Shown: one piece after another, positions 23,941 to 36,042 of the stretch | Layout: each line of letters starts with the position of its first letter | Numbering within the stretch: position 1 is the stretch's first letter | Assembly (NCBI GenBank): GCA_907163375.1 | Contig: CAJQUW010004622.1 | Coordinates: 62,001 to 126,000 of the forward strand | Reading direction: 5' to 3' | From: Prostheceraeus crozeri | Lineage: Eukaryota; Platyhelminthes; Polycladida; Euryleptidae | Length of the DNA: 64,000 nt | Program-made: the position numbers and the translations under genes | Notes under the pieces: model-generated | What the model was told of the DNA's origin: nothing | The model's database searches: none | The model's input: the letters and a program-made list of their open reading frames with translations, nothing else

Positions 23941-26900
23941 TTATCTCTCTAGTCAGCACAGCATAAGCCCCAGGGTGTAGTACTGACGTCAATGCCTCAT
24001 TCGTTGATTACTACGAATGCATTTTCTTTTTAGATAAATGCAAAAATCTGAAACCTAGGTACGGTATGGATGCCATACCTCGATCTTGATCATCGGTCTC
24101 AAGTATGAAGAAATCCACCCCGTGAAATGCAAAAATTAGGCGTTTTTGTATTTTTTAACCAATTATTTTGTTTTTTGAATAACTCCTCGCATACTTGCAC
24201 TTACAAAATATACAAATATTACAAATAAATGCTAGCAATGACAAGTGAACTGCTGTACAAACAGATGAATCATGGACGGAGACCTATTCGAGCAGGATAC
24301 CGAGCGCAATTGCAGATATTTTATCATTCATCAATATATTAAAAGCAATGTATCTTTTTACTGAAATCATAATATTATAAGCAAATGTCACCTATTTAGT
24401 TAGTTTTGTAGTTCTTATTGAATAATATTCATCCTGTTGAACAACAAGACAAAGACAGCAAGTCACGCCCAAATCATCACCATTAATTACGATTTCGTAA
24501 GACGCCTTCTACACTAATGATTTTCTAGACATATGTTAGCAGCAGAAAATAAGGAGCTAATGGAAATATTTCATCCACTTGCATAATCAGGGAATAGCAT
24601 TAACAGACTTCGTAGTCTCGTGAATTTCAGCAAAAATGCTTTCGTTTTCATAAAGCTCGCACTAAGATCATAGAAATTGATAACAATGACATCTCTAAAA
24701 TGGAAGTGACACGTTAGCTAGGATGTGCTGAATGTGCCGCTAACCGGGTTGCAAGAATGGATATAATTCAGTGTATATAATACTTTTGCGTACAATTAAA
24801 CGGTTGGTGGCTAATACAGGCATTGTGCAAGCAGCAGCTTATGGTTATTAATAAATTGCTTACACATAAAACACTAAAAGGCAGAAAAGTACAACGTAGG
24901 CACGGGCAACCTGTAGCCTGAGGCAAATGATGGCGTTATGGGTGACTAGCAAGGCCACTAGCATTTGCCTGTGTGAGATAATTGAAATTGACTCACCTCC
25001 TTTCAAAATGGCCCACCGGAAAACTGCTAACCTAATGACGATCTTGACCCTTTTCTTTCAAAAGTCAGTTTTTTATACAGTGAGACTGGCATTGGAGAAG
25101 AATCCTATTTCCGATTTCTCGACAGACCGACTAGGCTAATTTTGATCACTAGGCATTTAGAGGAAAGAATCTTCAATGACGTACCTGTGCGCGATAGTCA
25201 AACGCCATCCATGCTAACATCACTCTCACTTAATTAAAGAAATTTTGTTCTAGTAGCATAGTTATTCAGCATATTTCCACTTACTATTTCCATCACATAG
25301 GTCGCTTGTTAATAGCCTTCACTGGTTCCCTACATGAGCATACAACAAGGTATGGGATGGCTCCTACACGAAAGATTTCAACTAAAAAAATTCTCAAAAT
25401 CATGTCATAGGCTAAGAAAATAGATAAGAAAATAGGATTAAAAATAAATAGGTAAATAATAAGGCAATTAACAAGCTTTTACACAGCAAAAAATGGAATC
25501 ACAGATACCACTTATGAAGTAACTATTAGACAATATAGCCGAGATTTGTTTACCAAAGAGGCTTTCATCTTGAGACTAATATAATTTCCCTCTAAAACAT
25601 CCATGAGTGATAAAGTATCATGCCATAAGCAATTCACTCCTGTCTACATCAAAGGCATTGCATGTTTTCCTATGTATTGGAAAATAAACTCATACTCATG
25701 CTCAAGTCTATACTGCATAGCAATTTAATGCGTAGCATCTGTGACTTTTGCTCTATAAAAGCTTGCTATCTAGCTAACGGATCATATTGACCAATGTATT
25801 GTCTTCCCTTATGGCATGATTTTGACGTAATTGCTTCATGAAGAAAATAAGCTAAGGCCATGAACAAGCGAAGTGACAAAATTTCTTTAGAAAACGGCGC
25901 CGACAAATTATCTATCGATTTTTTCGTTCAAAAACCAATAAACTTTAGTTATATAACAACAACGAATATTTTCTTTAATCATTTAGTCATAAATGGTAAA
26001 TTGTAACACAAATGTGAAAGATTGAGTAGTACTAGAAACTCATTGTGATCTTCTTGAAAATCAAAATAGAACAATCAAAACCTTAGAGGAAACCAAGAAT
26101 AATTTATCATGCTGTTCAGGGCCAAGAGTGCCCTGATGCTTGTAAGTTGTAAGCGAAAGGTGGACCATTTATTCAGATCTCTCACCCATGGTTGATGTGT
26201 CGTCCGACCCAACTGAGGTGTAGAAAAGGGCGCTAACCAGACAGAGTACAGTAGGGCTAACCTTCCTGACTAATACAAATAACACAGCGTTTAGTACACG
26301 TACATGATATCTAAAACCAAGTTTAGTTGAATTGTTTTCACAAGTGCAGCGCCAGGTGAACCTAAGTTCATTGATGTCTTTGCTGATCGTCGTGACAAGT
26401 TCATCACCCTACATGTGCATAGAACAACCAATTTGCACCGATATATGGAACTATTCATCGGTTTAGGAAGAAAGAAGAAGCACCCAACTTATGCACACTG
26501 AACCAAGGCCTGCCGGTGGAACATTTTCAGGTCCCTGTACAGCAGCGCCTTTTACCATCTGCGCGCTAGCCGTACACCACTTTCGGATAATCATGTAAAT
26601 ACTTTAAAGTCCAGATTCCAATTACAAATATATACACAAGAGGATTATTTCTCTTATAAATAAACATGCAGATGTCGGATATATCTAGCAAATATGTTAA
26701 TGTTACAGGAATCACGCACACGATTGGATGATGATAATGAAGTGCAAATACATTGTAGCTCTAAATATAAATACACTGGTAATGCCATAAACAAAGCAAG
26801 GGCGATCACAAGGTATTATCTTGTTTACCCTGACAGAAATGTCACATGTAGGCGGGTTTATAGCAATTGCAGTCTATAATGAGACGCATTTTTCGCCTGA

Positions 26901-27188
26901 TTCTCCTTTGTAATCGACTTAGAAGTCAAAATATCACTTTTAACACTCAAAAAAGCAACTAAGCAGGGATGCAGTGTCGGTGTCGGTGTCGCGATGTCGC
27001 CTACTTTTTGCTGGTTTCGATGTCGTGAGAATATGGAACTACATGGACAATATGACAACCCTTGTCTCATTGTGAAACATAAATACATCTGAGTTTCAAG
27101 AAGTAATAATATTCTATGTTGATAGTGTCGGTCTTGCATTCAGACCGATTCTCGTGTCGGTGTGGTCCAAAATAATCACACATCACAC
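23941..27188. other. Intronic sequence with minor simple repeats
   Basis: Mostly featureless. At about 26974-26996 and 27125-27166 there are short runs of gtgtcggtgtcggtgtcgcg and related units just before the hAT-type copy B. No coding signal. Confidence 0.4.
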
Positions 27189-27822
27189 CACAGAATTAGA
27201 TTCATCTGCGCGCGCTTCGGTTTCCTAGAAAGGAAGGGTTATATCATAGAATGGGTTTTATGTAGCCTTAATATTGAAATGGCACATCACAGAGTTAGGC
27301 AACTTCCTCCTTCTCGAATGGATAATTCGTGTATCGCTTGCTATTGGAAATGGCAAACAATAAGCTGTCAGCATCTATCAGCAGAGGACATCAAATCCAG
27401 TGAGATGCGTGCGTGCTGTGATATCACTTCGCATACACCAAAACACACATCGTCTAGCTAACATTCGATTCAGTGTATGCACTATGCAGTAAGAAATGGT
27501 GAGAAGACGATGGTGAAATCATCAAGTGAACTAATTTTCGTACGCCTACTACTTTTTTTAATAATGATCGGAAGAGTCAACATTATGGAGAAAACTTGTG
27601 CGCAATGATCTGAATTCTTCGAATCTGAAGGAATTTTGGCAATCGAAGCACTTTGCTGGAACTCACATTGATCCGCAAGCGACGCACGACTTTTTTCTTA
27701 TCTCTGCAAGGTATTAGGAATTCATTTTTGCCCACTTAATAGGTTCCTCGATGTGCCGTCCATTTCGTATTAATCACACTTCTAGCAAACCGAAACAGAT
27801 AAACAAAATATTTAATTCTGTG
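27189..27822. mobile_element. hAT-type non-autonomous element, copy B (type I)
   Basis: A 634-bp element bounded by cacagaattag (27189-27199) and ttaattctgtg (27812-27822), 11-bp near-perfect inverted termini. It is flanked by a perfect 8-bp target duplication catcacac (27181-27188 and 27823-27830), which is the hAT signature length. It shares its last ~280 bp with copies C and D but differs in the first part. It contains an internal terminus-like cacagagttag at 27289. No transposase is encoded. Confidence 0.88.
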
Positions 27823-28385
27823 CATCACACCCCTGTAACTAAGTACTATTTCTCGCATTTGATGAAATATATAATAATCAGAGATTAAGGATCATGTAAA
27901 CATTAGGAGCAAGCATAGTTGACGAGTAGCAGCAACAGATGTGCAAATCATCTTTGATGAAATTTATGATATATACGTGTATACAAAACAGAGTTCACCT
28001 TTTACGTAAAAGTTGGAACAGCGCAAATCTCAATCAACAGCTCTCTCACCAAAGTGCTAATTTCATAGAATGTGCAATTCATCAGTGCCAAGATTATATT
28101 GTGCACGTGAACTTCATCAAACACCAATGAAATTATAACTCTTAGAAAGATTCCATTTTTATGCAAATCATAGATTTCTCGAAGGTTGAAAATTCAACAG
28201 TAACTGTTATTCGTTCCAAAATCAAGACAGAATCGCCTAAATTACGTCTACATTTTTATATTGGAGTGTTCAACGAGTCTGTGGCTTCCAAAGCGGAAGT
28301 GTTTAGTCTCCTCAATGCCGAAACCAGGGGTTTACTGTCATGTGAGACTACAGTGACACATCTGCTTGATAATTCGCACTCTCAA
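27823..28385. other. Intronic sequence, no recognised feature
   Basis: No gene or repeat seen after the target duplication of copy B. Confidence 0.4.
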
Positions 28386-28500
28386 GAGATGATTCGATGG
28401 CCTCGTGGTTAGAGTCCTCTACCTCCAACGTCGCTGGTTCAAGCCTGCCCACGACTACTGAAGACAACAGGCAGAAAGAAGCATTTCTCGAGGTTACATT
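28386..28500 (+). repeat. tRNA-like SINE head (family S4)
   Basis: gatggcctcgtggttagagt (A-box region) is followed about 30 bases later by gctggttcaagcctgcccac (B-box GGTTCAAGCC), then acgactactgaagacaacag. It is consistent with a tRNA-derived SINE. Only one copy is seen, so the family is provisional. Confidence 0.55.
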
Positions 28501-29868
28501 TGTTTCAAATTGTGCATATACACAACACCCCTTCTATCAATTGATGATCACACTGTTGTATGGTACAAAACACAAGCCGCTATAGAGACGCGTGAAGCAC
28601 ATAAATGCATCTAGTAGTGACCACGGTCATCATTTAATCTAAAGCGTATACATTATCAAATGCGGACACAAAGCGTTGAAATAACATGGAAAATAACAAT
28701 ACCATGCGACAAGCATTCAACAACGAGACAGGCATTCGCAAGCCATGCAACACATCTTATTGGCCGTGTTGACATATTACATTGACCGGATGATTCATTT
28801 CCCATCACTTCCTACGACAATTATGCGACAATTTTCACAACAATACGTCACAGGTCGTGCATAAGTGCTGAGATACCTTGGATTGATCCGATCGTTTCCG
28901 TCGGATCATAAAACGCTTGTGTTGGCGTCGTGGGGATGTGTTGGGCTGTAACTGTTCGGAGAAGACATCAGATTTATGGTGGAAAGGAATGTTGAAGAGA
29001 GAGAACGTGAGATCGTCGACATATTCCTAACGATACGAATTCGGGTTCGATTGGAGCTAGCGAGAGGAGAACATATCGCTTGTTTTTGTTTGCTGTAGTC
29101 CTACAGAATTTCCGCGCTAGATAAAACGTGAAATTCAAGATCAAATTTCTTGCAAGTTTCTTTCATTAAATATCCACCAGGTTACAAGATCGCAGCACGT
29201 TGTGATAGCAATCAGGTATGAATGGATATCTAAACATGTGTATTGATAGGTGCAAACGATTTCCAGCTTACAATTAGTGATCCTGAAGCTAGACTACTAA
29301 GCATCCATGATTGCCTTTGACAGTGTCCTGTTTGCATTCCGTATTGTTTGAAAATCCATTGATTTCTCAAAACTTTCGGATTTCTCGTCAAGTTACAAAA
29401 ATGCTAAGTAATAAAGATATTCACGCACTAAAATTTATGAATTTCTGAAAACTAGAGAAATTTGCCGAGCCGATACGTTCATTATGGCTTAAAACATAAA
29501 CCTTAAAATAAAATTCAGCCTTCTTGCATAAAATTACGCACTTGATTTCGCTATTTCTGTACGAAAAATTCCACGAATCCGGTCGACTAAAATGTTGGAC
29601 AAATTGATTCATACGATGCTTTAACCATCCAAATATCAAAAACTTCCAAGCATCGAAATACAATCCGTAGTTTGTTGTTTTGCTGTAAATTTACACGTTA
29701 CATTGCATCTTCTACAAATCCAAATCCTTTAATCGTTATGATGTCTTTTGCATCAATTATTCTACAACGAATATGCTCATAAATAATTAGCGACATTGGG
29801 TACATGTTTTTTACATTACATTTCAGATATTTCCAAATGAATTTCAGACATTTACAGAAGCATTTACA
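28501..29868. other. Intronic sequence, no recognised feature
   Basis: No supported gene. Minus-strand open frames at 29421-29946 are chance frames, the second overlapping a SINE. Confidence 0.4.
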
Positions 29869-30062
29869 GGTGGCCTCTGTGGCATAAAGGTTAAGTGCTT
29901 GGTCTAGCGATCTTTCGGTACAAAAGACGAGCCCCGAGAGTGTCATTGAAGGTCGTCAGGAAGGGCATCCGGACTAAAAGATCTCAACGCTCCAGATTAA
30001 AGTCTGACTGCGTCAGCACCGTCCAAGCGCTCAGTATGGAGGAGTAGTGACGTTAAACTATC
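29869..30062 (+). repeat. tRNA-derived SINE (family S1)
   Basis: Nearly complete S1 copy: ggtggcctctgtggcataaa, ggttaagtgcttggtctagc, B-box region gacgagccccgagag, gtcgtcaggaagggcatccg, gctccagattaaagtctgac, gtcagcaccgtccaagcgct, then gtagtgacgttaaac. The gggcatccgg core also occurs in SINE bodies of other animals as I recall, but homology was not tested. Confidence 0.82.
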
Positions 30063-30242
30063 AATCATTACAGATGTCTTTCAGATTTCTCCAATTGAAT
30101 TTCAGATATATTCAAAGTTGAGACTGTTGATAGTCATGTACACCCAAAGCTCATCATCACTTGCTTGTTAATATAAAAGTGATGAGTAATTTCATGAATA
30201 AAGAAGCGAATAAGTTCCAAGTAAAAGTTAGTCAACACTTAC

Positions 30243-30307
30243 ATCGGACTTGATAGAATGGAGATGACTGTTCAGGTCGAAGAGCTTTGACTGCACTTCC
30301 GATATGT
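30243..30307 (-). CDS. ORP3/6/7-like gene, exon d: short linker helix
   Basis: This small 65-bp exon encodes ISEVQSKLFDLNSHLHSIKS plus a terminal D. The acceptor is aatttcag above 30307 and the donor is GAT|GTAAGTG below 30243. Two leading bases complete the Asp codon begun in exon 32926-33063, and it exits in phase 0. It corresponds to the amphipathic stretch H-C-Q-S-N-L-V-E-L-S-K-L-L of ORP3 as I recall it. The match of splice sites, phase and sequence makes a chance ORF unlikely despite its size. A further exon of a multiple of three bases could still hide between here and 13100, because both ends are phase 0. Confidence 0.75.
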
Positions 30308-30479
30308 CTGAAATTCAAGATTTCAATTCATTTCCATTACGTTTGACAGTATCAGGCGAATTAGGCATTGAATTAACGGTAAGCATAACATGTAGCCTTT
30401 AATTTCAGTCACAAAAAACGTATTAAATTACTTGTATACTAACCGCTTTTATGGAACTTATCTACCGTTTCCACTACGC
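30308..30479. other. Intron between exons c and d (first part)
   Basis: Short intronic segment with no feature. The rest of this intron is annotated separately. Confidence 0.4.
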
Positions 30480-30660
30480 CAGTGGTGGTCAACGAGTGGC
30501 CCTCTGACCCATGTTGGGTGGCCCGCCACCGCTTCTTATATTCGAAGTGGCCCGCAGACATTATTTGAATCGGTGATGTGAAAATGGCCCACTCCGACTT
30601 GACCTTTTAAAGCCTTTTAATGACCTTTTTGCCCTTTTAATGACTTAATGAGCAACATGA
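30480..30660 (+). mobile_element. hAT terminus fragment
   Basis: Starts with cagtggtggtcaacgagtgg, resembling hAT terminal repeats of the CAGTGGTT/CAGTGGTGG type, followed by a subterminal region rich in gtggcccgccacc/gtggcccgcag motifs. Short ccttttaatgac units repeat near 30605-30645. No matching right end was found downstream, so this is a solitary fragment. Confidence 0.5.
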
Positions 30661-32611
30661 TGGCACAAAAATTTCAATTCGAATGCTTTAACTATGTTCC
30701 CTTCGCTACGTGTGTGTTCGATTCCTTGTTGAAAATGTTTCACCACGTAGTAATCAACGTTGCAATTAGCCATTGAATACATGAAGCAGGCTACGCATGA
30801 AGGAATCCAACCGCATCAAGATGTGTGGTTTTTGTAAGCCAACTTTTCTTTCAAGTATTCTTTCTGGATTTTATTTGTATGCTGCAGCAATTGTTTACTA
30901 GAATGGCATTATTGCACGAGCACATCAAAGGAGTCTATGCGCGATTCTCGAAAGCCGCTAATGTTTGGGTGATGGAGGCCTATGTACACTAAAGTACATG
31001 TAGTTTAAACAATTTATATTTATGTTATTTCATATTGCACGGCATAGACGAAAAGATGTGCTATATACATAGTTACAGACCGTCATTTTTCGATGAGATC
31101 AGGTCATATTTTCATATTTTCCAATCAGGTCATATTACCATCATTTAATTACACGAAAATACTTCCACAATTAGTTTGGTCTGTTCACTTCTCATTTTTC
31201 ATATAGACTTTAGAATGTAAAATACAGTTTCTTTGAAGACAACAGTTTAGTCGAATACAATGCTGCTGCATGCATTTATAAATACAAATGTGCCATGTGC
31301 TATCAAAATTATGCAGTAAAGGAAATTGAACATGTTTGAATCAACTACTGATTCTTTCTATCGGTTCAAGTTACCCCAACTTTCAACTCAATTAGAGGTG
31401 TGATGGAGTTGCCTATGTATGTGGAAAAACAGTTAGAGCACTGAATCTGATATACTGTGTTCTTTTTGTTGCATATTTTGCTATTGTTGGCTGGGCAGTT
31501 ATTCAATAAGCAAGGAGGAGGTTCAGAAATTTTCCGGAGAACTCCCTAGGGTTTGTGTCTGATGGGAGATTCGTAAGTTGATCCCTTCGCGGAGTTGTTT
31601 CAATCTTCTGTCTGATAAGAATGGCAGTTTCAGATACATCTAGTTTTGGTTGTTGTTTCTACGTCTTTGATTTAGGCTGTGAAGCCGAAATATCGGAAAT
31701 TATAATTGCAGCTTCATTATTGTCAAGATTTTATTTTCCTTTGATTAAAAGATAAAAATATCACTTGATTTTAGAAAGGTGATTAAGAACATTTTTCCAT
31801 ATTAAAGGCAATCATCTAATGGCAATTTTCGTCAGGAGCTGCAATTAGGCACTTATCAACTAATAAGTCCAACTAAGTCCATTAATTAATTCTGATAAAT
31901 CATTGAAATGCTAAAATGTTCGTGAACTGTTTTTTAATAATACATTGACTAGCTTATACATTTGCCTACATGAAATGCATAGACAATCATTAACTGTCAT
32001 AAGATAACTCCATAAAACAAACGAATGTTTTGGTGCATGTAGGTGACAATGCATTCAAACGTGATAATCAAAATAAGCATGTTAAGGGGCGTACACCTCA
32101 TAATGAAGAAATTGTATTGCAATAATAACCAGCAGTACCATCTCCACCTACAGACACTACTGACAGAGTTATCTGGAAAAGAAAACACTTAGACTTTGAA
32201 AACTTTTGTTGCTACTCTGGGTCCCACTCCACGCCTTCGGGTGTTTATGAAACTTGGTGATCACTTGCGCTAACACCATTCAAACGAATTCACTAGATAT
32301 TATGGTGTCTTTGTGTAGTTTAGATCAATTACATATAATGCCGAAGTAGAGCTTCAAAGAAGCAGAATAGAAACCCTTATTTGCCTAGAGGTGCGGGGGG
32401 ATAACATGCACCCACTATCTTAATTACAAGAAAATGGAATTCATAAACTATGAAATCGAATTTTACTTAGCGGAATTATATCATTAAAATTACTTTATCA
32501 TGCTCAGATATCTGGTGCCCCATGAAAATGGATCTGAATTCATTGATTTAACAATCATTAAATCACCTAAACGTCTACCATAAAAGCCTTCGGTTTTGCC
32601 ACGTTTCTTTA
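30661..32611. other. Intronic sequence, no recognised feature
   Basis: AT-rich intronic DNA without an element or gene that I could identify. Confidence 0.4.
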
Positions 32612-32808
32612 GTGGTCTCCGTGGCACAGTGGTTAAGTGCTTGGCCTAGCGATCTTTCGATCCAGAGGTCGAGCCCTTAACGTGTCACTGGAGGTCGTCA
32701 GGAAGGGCATCCGGACTAAAAGATCACAACGCTCCAGATTAAAGTCTGACAATGTCAGCACCGTCCAAGCCCTCACTATGGGAAAGTAGTGACGCAAAAC
32801 GATCATTT
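32612..32808 (+). repeat. tRNA-derived SINE (family S1), well preserved
   Basis: Best S1 copy in the window: gtggtctccgtggcacagtg, gttaagtgcttggcctagcg, gaggtcgagcccttaacgtg, gtcgtcaggaagggcatccg, gactaaaagatcacaacgct, ccagattaaagtctgac, gtcagcaccgtccaagccct and gtagtgacgcaaaac, ending near a short T run. It lies about 115 bp from the donor side of exon c. Confidence 0.85.
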
Positions 32809-32925
32809 TTTTCTGTTTGAATTCTGGATTCCTGGACATACAGTCAACACTCACCCTATGATGGGCATACTAATACGATTCAAATATATTCACACAGTAA
32901 AATAAAAAATGTCAATGTTCATTAC

Positions 32926-33063
32926 CTTTGTTTAGTTTGTCAACAATACTGCTATCGATAATCCATGAGAGAAGTCGGTTAGATCCATGCCCCATGCTGG
33001 CATGAGAACGCTGGGATTTGAAGCTACCTTGATCCCTCGACAATGTCATAGTCTTCATCACAT
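32926..33063 (-). CDS. ORP3/6/7-like gene, exon c: linker with LLSWIIDSS
   Basis: This 138-bp exon encodes 45 complete codons, reading VMKTMTLSRDQGSFKSQRSH and then a segment with SNRLLSWIIDSSIVDKLNK. Splice signals are an acceptor ending cggcag above 33063 and a donor AAAG|GTAATG below 32926. Entry uses two bases and exit leaves one, which fits both neighbouring exons. By position and pattern the LLSWIIDSS segment corresponds to the short helix after the PH domain in ORP3 (the A-A-W-L-Q-D-S region). Similarity is moderate, so the call rests mainly on splice phase, order and strand. A Ser/Arg-rich first half may be a regulatory linker, which is inference. Confidence 0.75.
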
Positions 33064-33552
33064 CTGCCGAGAAATAATATCAATTTATTAGAAAAATTCA
33101 TCTCTTCATCCTATGAGAAGAAAACATTTACCAAAATTTAATGTGACCGAAGGACTACACAGTTAGTGTACACAGAGTAATCTTCGAAACCTACAGTAAT
33201 ACTCACAATTGCCAAAAATATGTGTACATCTTCCAAAGACGATCAGATCAAGCCTGGAACCAGCTATCAAATCTGTCCGATTCAGTCCCTTTTCATGAAA
33301 TCCGACGGTGAAGCATTTGTTATGCAGGACACATCGGTTACTTCAACAGGATTGAAATTTATGAATTTTACAGTTCGGTTTCCCAGCCCTTCAGTCAGTA
33401 TCTGATATTTGAAAATTCTCTTATCAAGGAATTCATGACTAGGGAAAAATCTTATCAATAAGCCCATTGATCTATTTATCTTTTAATCTATCTTATTAAT
33501 CTCATTACTAATTATAGTGAAATATCCAATAGATGTAGAAAATACAATTTTA
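33064..33552. other. Intronic sequence upstream of exon c
   Basis: Overlapping open frames at 33220-33467 on both strands have no domain. No other feature. Confidence 0.4.
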
Positions 33553-34181
33553 CAGTGTTCTTTAATATTTTGTGGAAAAGAAATATTTTGTGGTCAACAA
33601 AAACATACTTTGGAAAGATTTGAACAAAAGTCATTTTCAGTCCAAATAAAACAACAATCTTAACCAAGCAATAAGGAAACAAGAAATCTAAGTCATCATA
33701 TCTAAAATTCTAACGCTAATACAAAAAGCATGAGGAAGCGAATATAAGAACATTTAAATAGTAAAATAAGTCTTGTATACTAACAATTTCATTATGAAAC
33801 ATCAATTAAATCCATCAGCTTCTGACATTAATACAGAAATTTTGCAGAAATGTTTTGACAATGGCTATGAGCGTAAGGTCTGCGAGAGAAATTTCACCAA
33901 ATCTCAAAGACCCAGTAGTAATGGTATGCACAATTGATAACTACAACATTCTTTAGGCATCATGTCCATTTTTATCACGTTTACATACTCGTAGTAAATT
34001 TGCCTATTGTATTAGCGTTTGAACTTTAGACATGATGACTTAGATTAGATTCCTTCTTTCCTTTTAGCTTGGTTTAAGATTGTTGTTAGATTCGGATTGA
34101 AAAGACTTTTGTTGAAAGCTTTCCAATATAAGTTTTTACTGACATTGTCTTCTTTTTCCATAAAATAACTCAGGTCAATGG
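33553..34181. mobile_element. Non-autonomous DNA element with ~170-bp inverted repeats
   Basis: Left arm about 33553-33722 and right arm about 34009-34181 are inverse copies over roughly 170 bp. Pairs include gcgtttgaactttagacatg (34015) against tatctaaaattctaacgc, and gcttggtttaagattgttgt against acaacaatcttaaccaagc. Further out, ttttatggaaaaagaa (from the right, inverted) pairs with ttttgtggaaaagaaa. The central ~290 bp has no coding content. Outer ends are blurred, so the target duplication and family are not determined. Confidence 0.75.
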
Positions 34182-35570
34182 TGAGCCGTATTTATGCTCT
34201 TTAATAGTGTAGGTGTATGATTCTTAACAATTAATATTTACTTCATATTGTTATCGGAAACATAGTGCATCAACATCTTTGTTATTTCCTTTTGAGTGAA
34301 ATAAGGGATAGCAGTCCAGCAAGAAAATAAAAAAAAAATCAAAATTAGCGTCTCTGTCATGAGCCCATCTGAGAGAAATGTAACAAGGTTATATTCTCAA
34401 GGTATTAAGGTATTCTTAAGGTATTATATCTAAGGTATTTTCAAGGTTATCTAATCAGTGTCTCGTTAACTGCCCTTCAACGCCAGCTACCTGTAAGTAA
34501 TGATAAAGTAGATGATATATTAACACAGTCTCTAGCACTAAACCGAAAATTAGATTGTGTGATCGGTCTTCCTTCACTTCCACCGAGGGAAACCAGCTTT
34601 CTAAAGCGTTCCATGCGTGTTTAGTCTCTGTGACTCGAGCTCGATCAGTAGGGGGTCTCTCAGCTGCAACTACGTTAGTCCGGTTTGTTAAATTTCAAGA
34701 CTGGTGTCAAATCTATCTGTGATGACCATGTTTAAGTCCTCCTTTAATATTAATTAATACTTCACATCTTCTTTTTTCAGTTGACATTTTTCAGTTTTTT
34801 CAGTTTTCAGACATTTCGGTTTTCAGGTCACATTCAGTTGCTTTGTCATTTTCATCTAAGTTGCTTCAAAATGCGTATTTCTCTGCTGATTCAGGCAGAT
34901 GACAGTCACAACTCCGAGGAAATACATGGAAAATGCACCAGACATTGGACTGCAACTGCATTGACGCTTGATAGACTCCGATAAGGGTATTATCTATGTG
35001 ACATCTATAAATAAATGAAATCACTGAATAATTAAAATATTTGACTACATGTCTTATCACTGCAACACAGTGACCTTATTTGGTGATATCCTAATAATAG
35101 GTGATATTAGGTATATTAGGTGATATTAGGCTTATTAGGTGATATCCTTGTGACCTTATCAAAGTGATAGTCACTTTGATTATCAACTCTTACGTCTGAC
35201 ATAGCAATCTGACAGAAGAATACAGATCTGATCACCTCCTATCTTGCATGTATTTTGATTTTCTGATTTTCGTGCGATGAATAGCAAAATTTTGAATGCC
35301 ACATTTTCCTTTTTTTGAAATTTGATATGTTGCTAAATTTTGGATGTGAATTTCCTTAGTGATAGATCATTGTGAATTTGAAAAATAATCAATTTTGACT
35401 ACAAAGAGATCTTGATAGGACAGAATTGTCCATGGAATGCGAGTCGAACATAGATGCAAAATAAAACTAGGGTACATGAAAGAAAGGTGCTCGCCCAATG
35501 TGCTTCCAATTACAGAGAAGGTTTATTTATTTTTTATTTTGAGTCATGAATGTGTCCAAAATGTCCCAAC
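34182..35570. other. Intronic sequence with two short tandem tracts
   Basis: Near 34395-34450 a unit like aaggtatt recurs five times. Near 35070-35150 a unit like aggtgatatta recurs four or five times. No gene or transposon was recognised. Confidence 0.5.
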
Positions 35571-36042
35571 CACAGAATTAGACAGGTCGTCTCTTCTTCT
35601 ATTTGAATAGAAAGGAAGCATTGGAACACGTAACGCTGATGAAATGGCATAATCGAATGACATAATCCCATAGCAATCGAGCAATGAGCAGCCAGTTCAA
35701 CATCAAACACGCCAAATTGTACGAAGTTTCAGTGACTGCTATGAACCGGATCACACAACAAAGAGACAAAGGATGTCAACTTCTACAGAGAAGTTTAAAC
35801 TTTTTCGTGCGCCTATCGTAATCGTAAAGACCAACATTATGGAGAAAACTTTTGCGCAATGATTTCAATTCTTCGAATCTGAAAGAATCCTGGCGATCGG
35901 ATATCTTTGAAGGAATTCACAGCAATCCGCAAGTGACGCGGATTCTTTTTTTTGCCAACTGAGTGAGTTCCCGCATGTGTCATCGCTTTGAATCAGTTTG
36001 CACTTCTAGCAAAGGGACACGCTTAAAAAATCTAATTCCATA
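35571..36042. mobile_element. hAT-type non-autonomous element, copy C (type II)
   Basis: A 472-bp element starting cacagaattagacaggtcgt and ending ctaattccata, a decayed version of ctaattctgtg. Flanks are gtcccaac (35563-35570) and gtccaaac (36043-36050), an 8-bp duplication with one mismatch. It shares its layout with copy D, including ttcgtgcgcct and aacattatggagaaaacttt. Compared with D it has internal deletions of about 50 bp. Confidence 0.85.
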
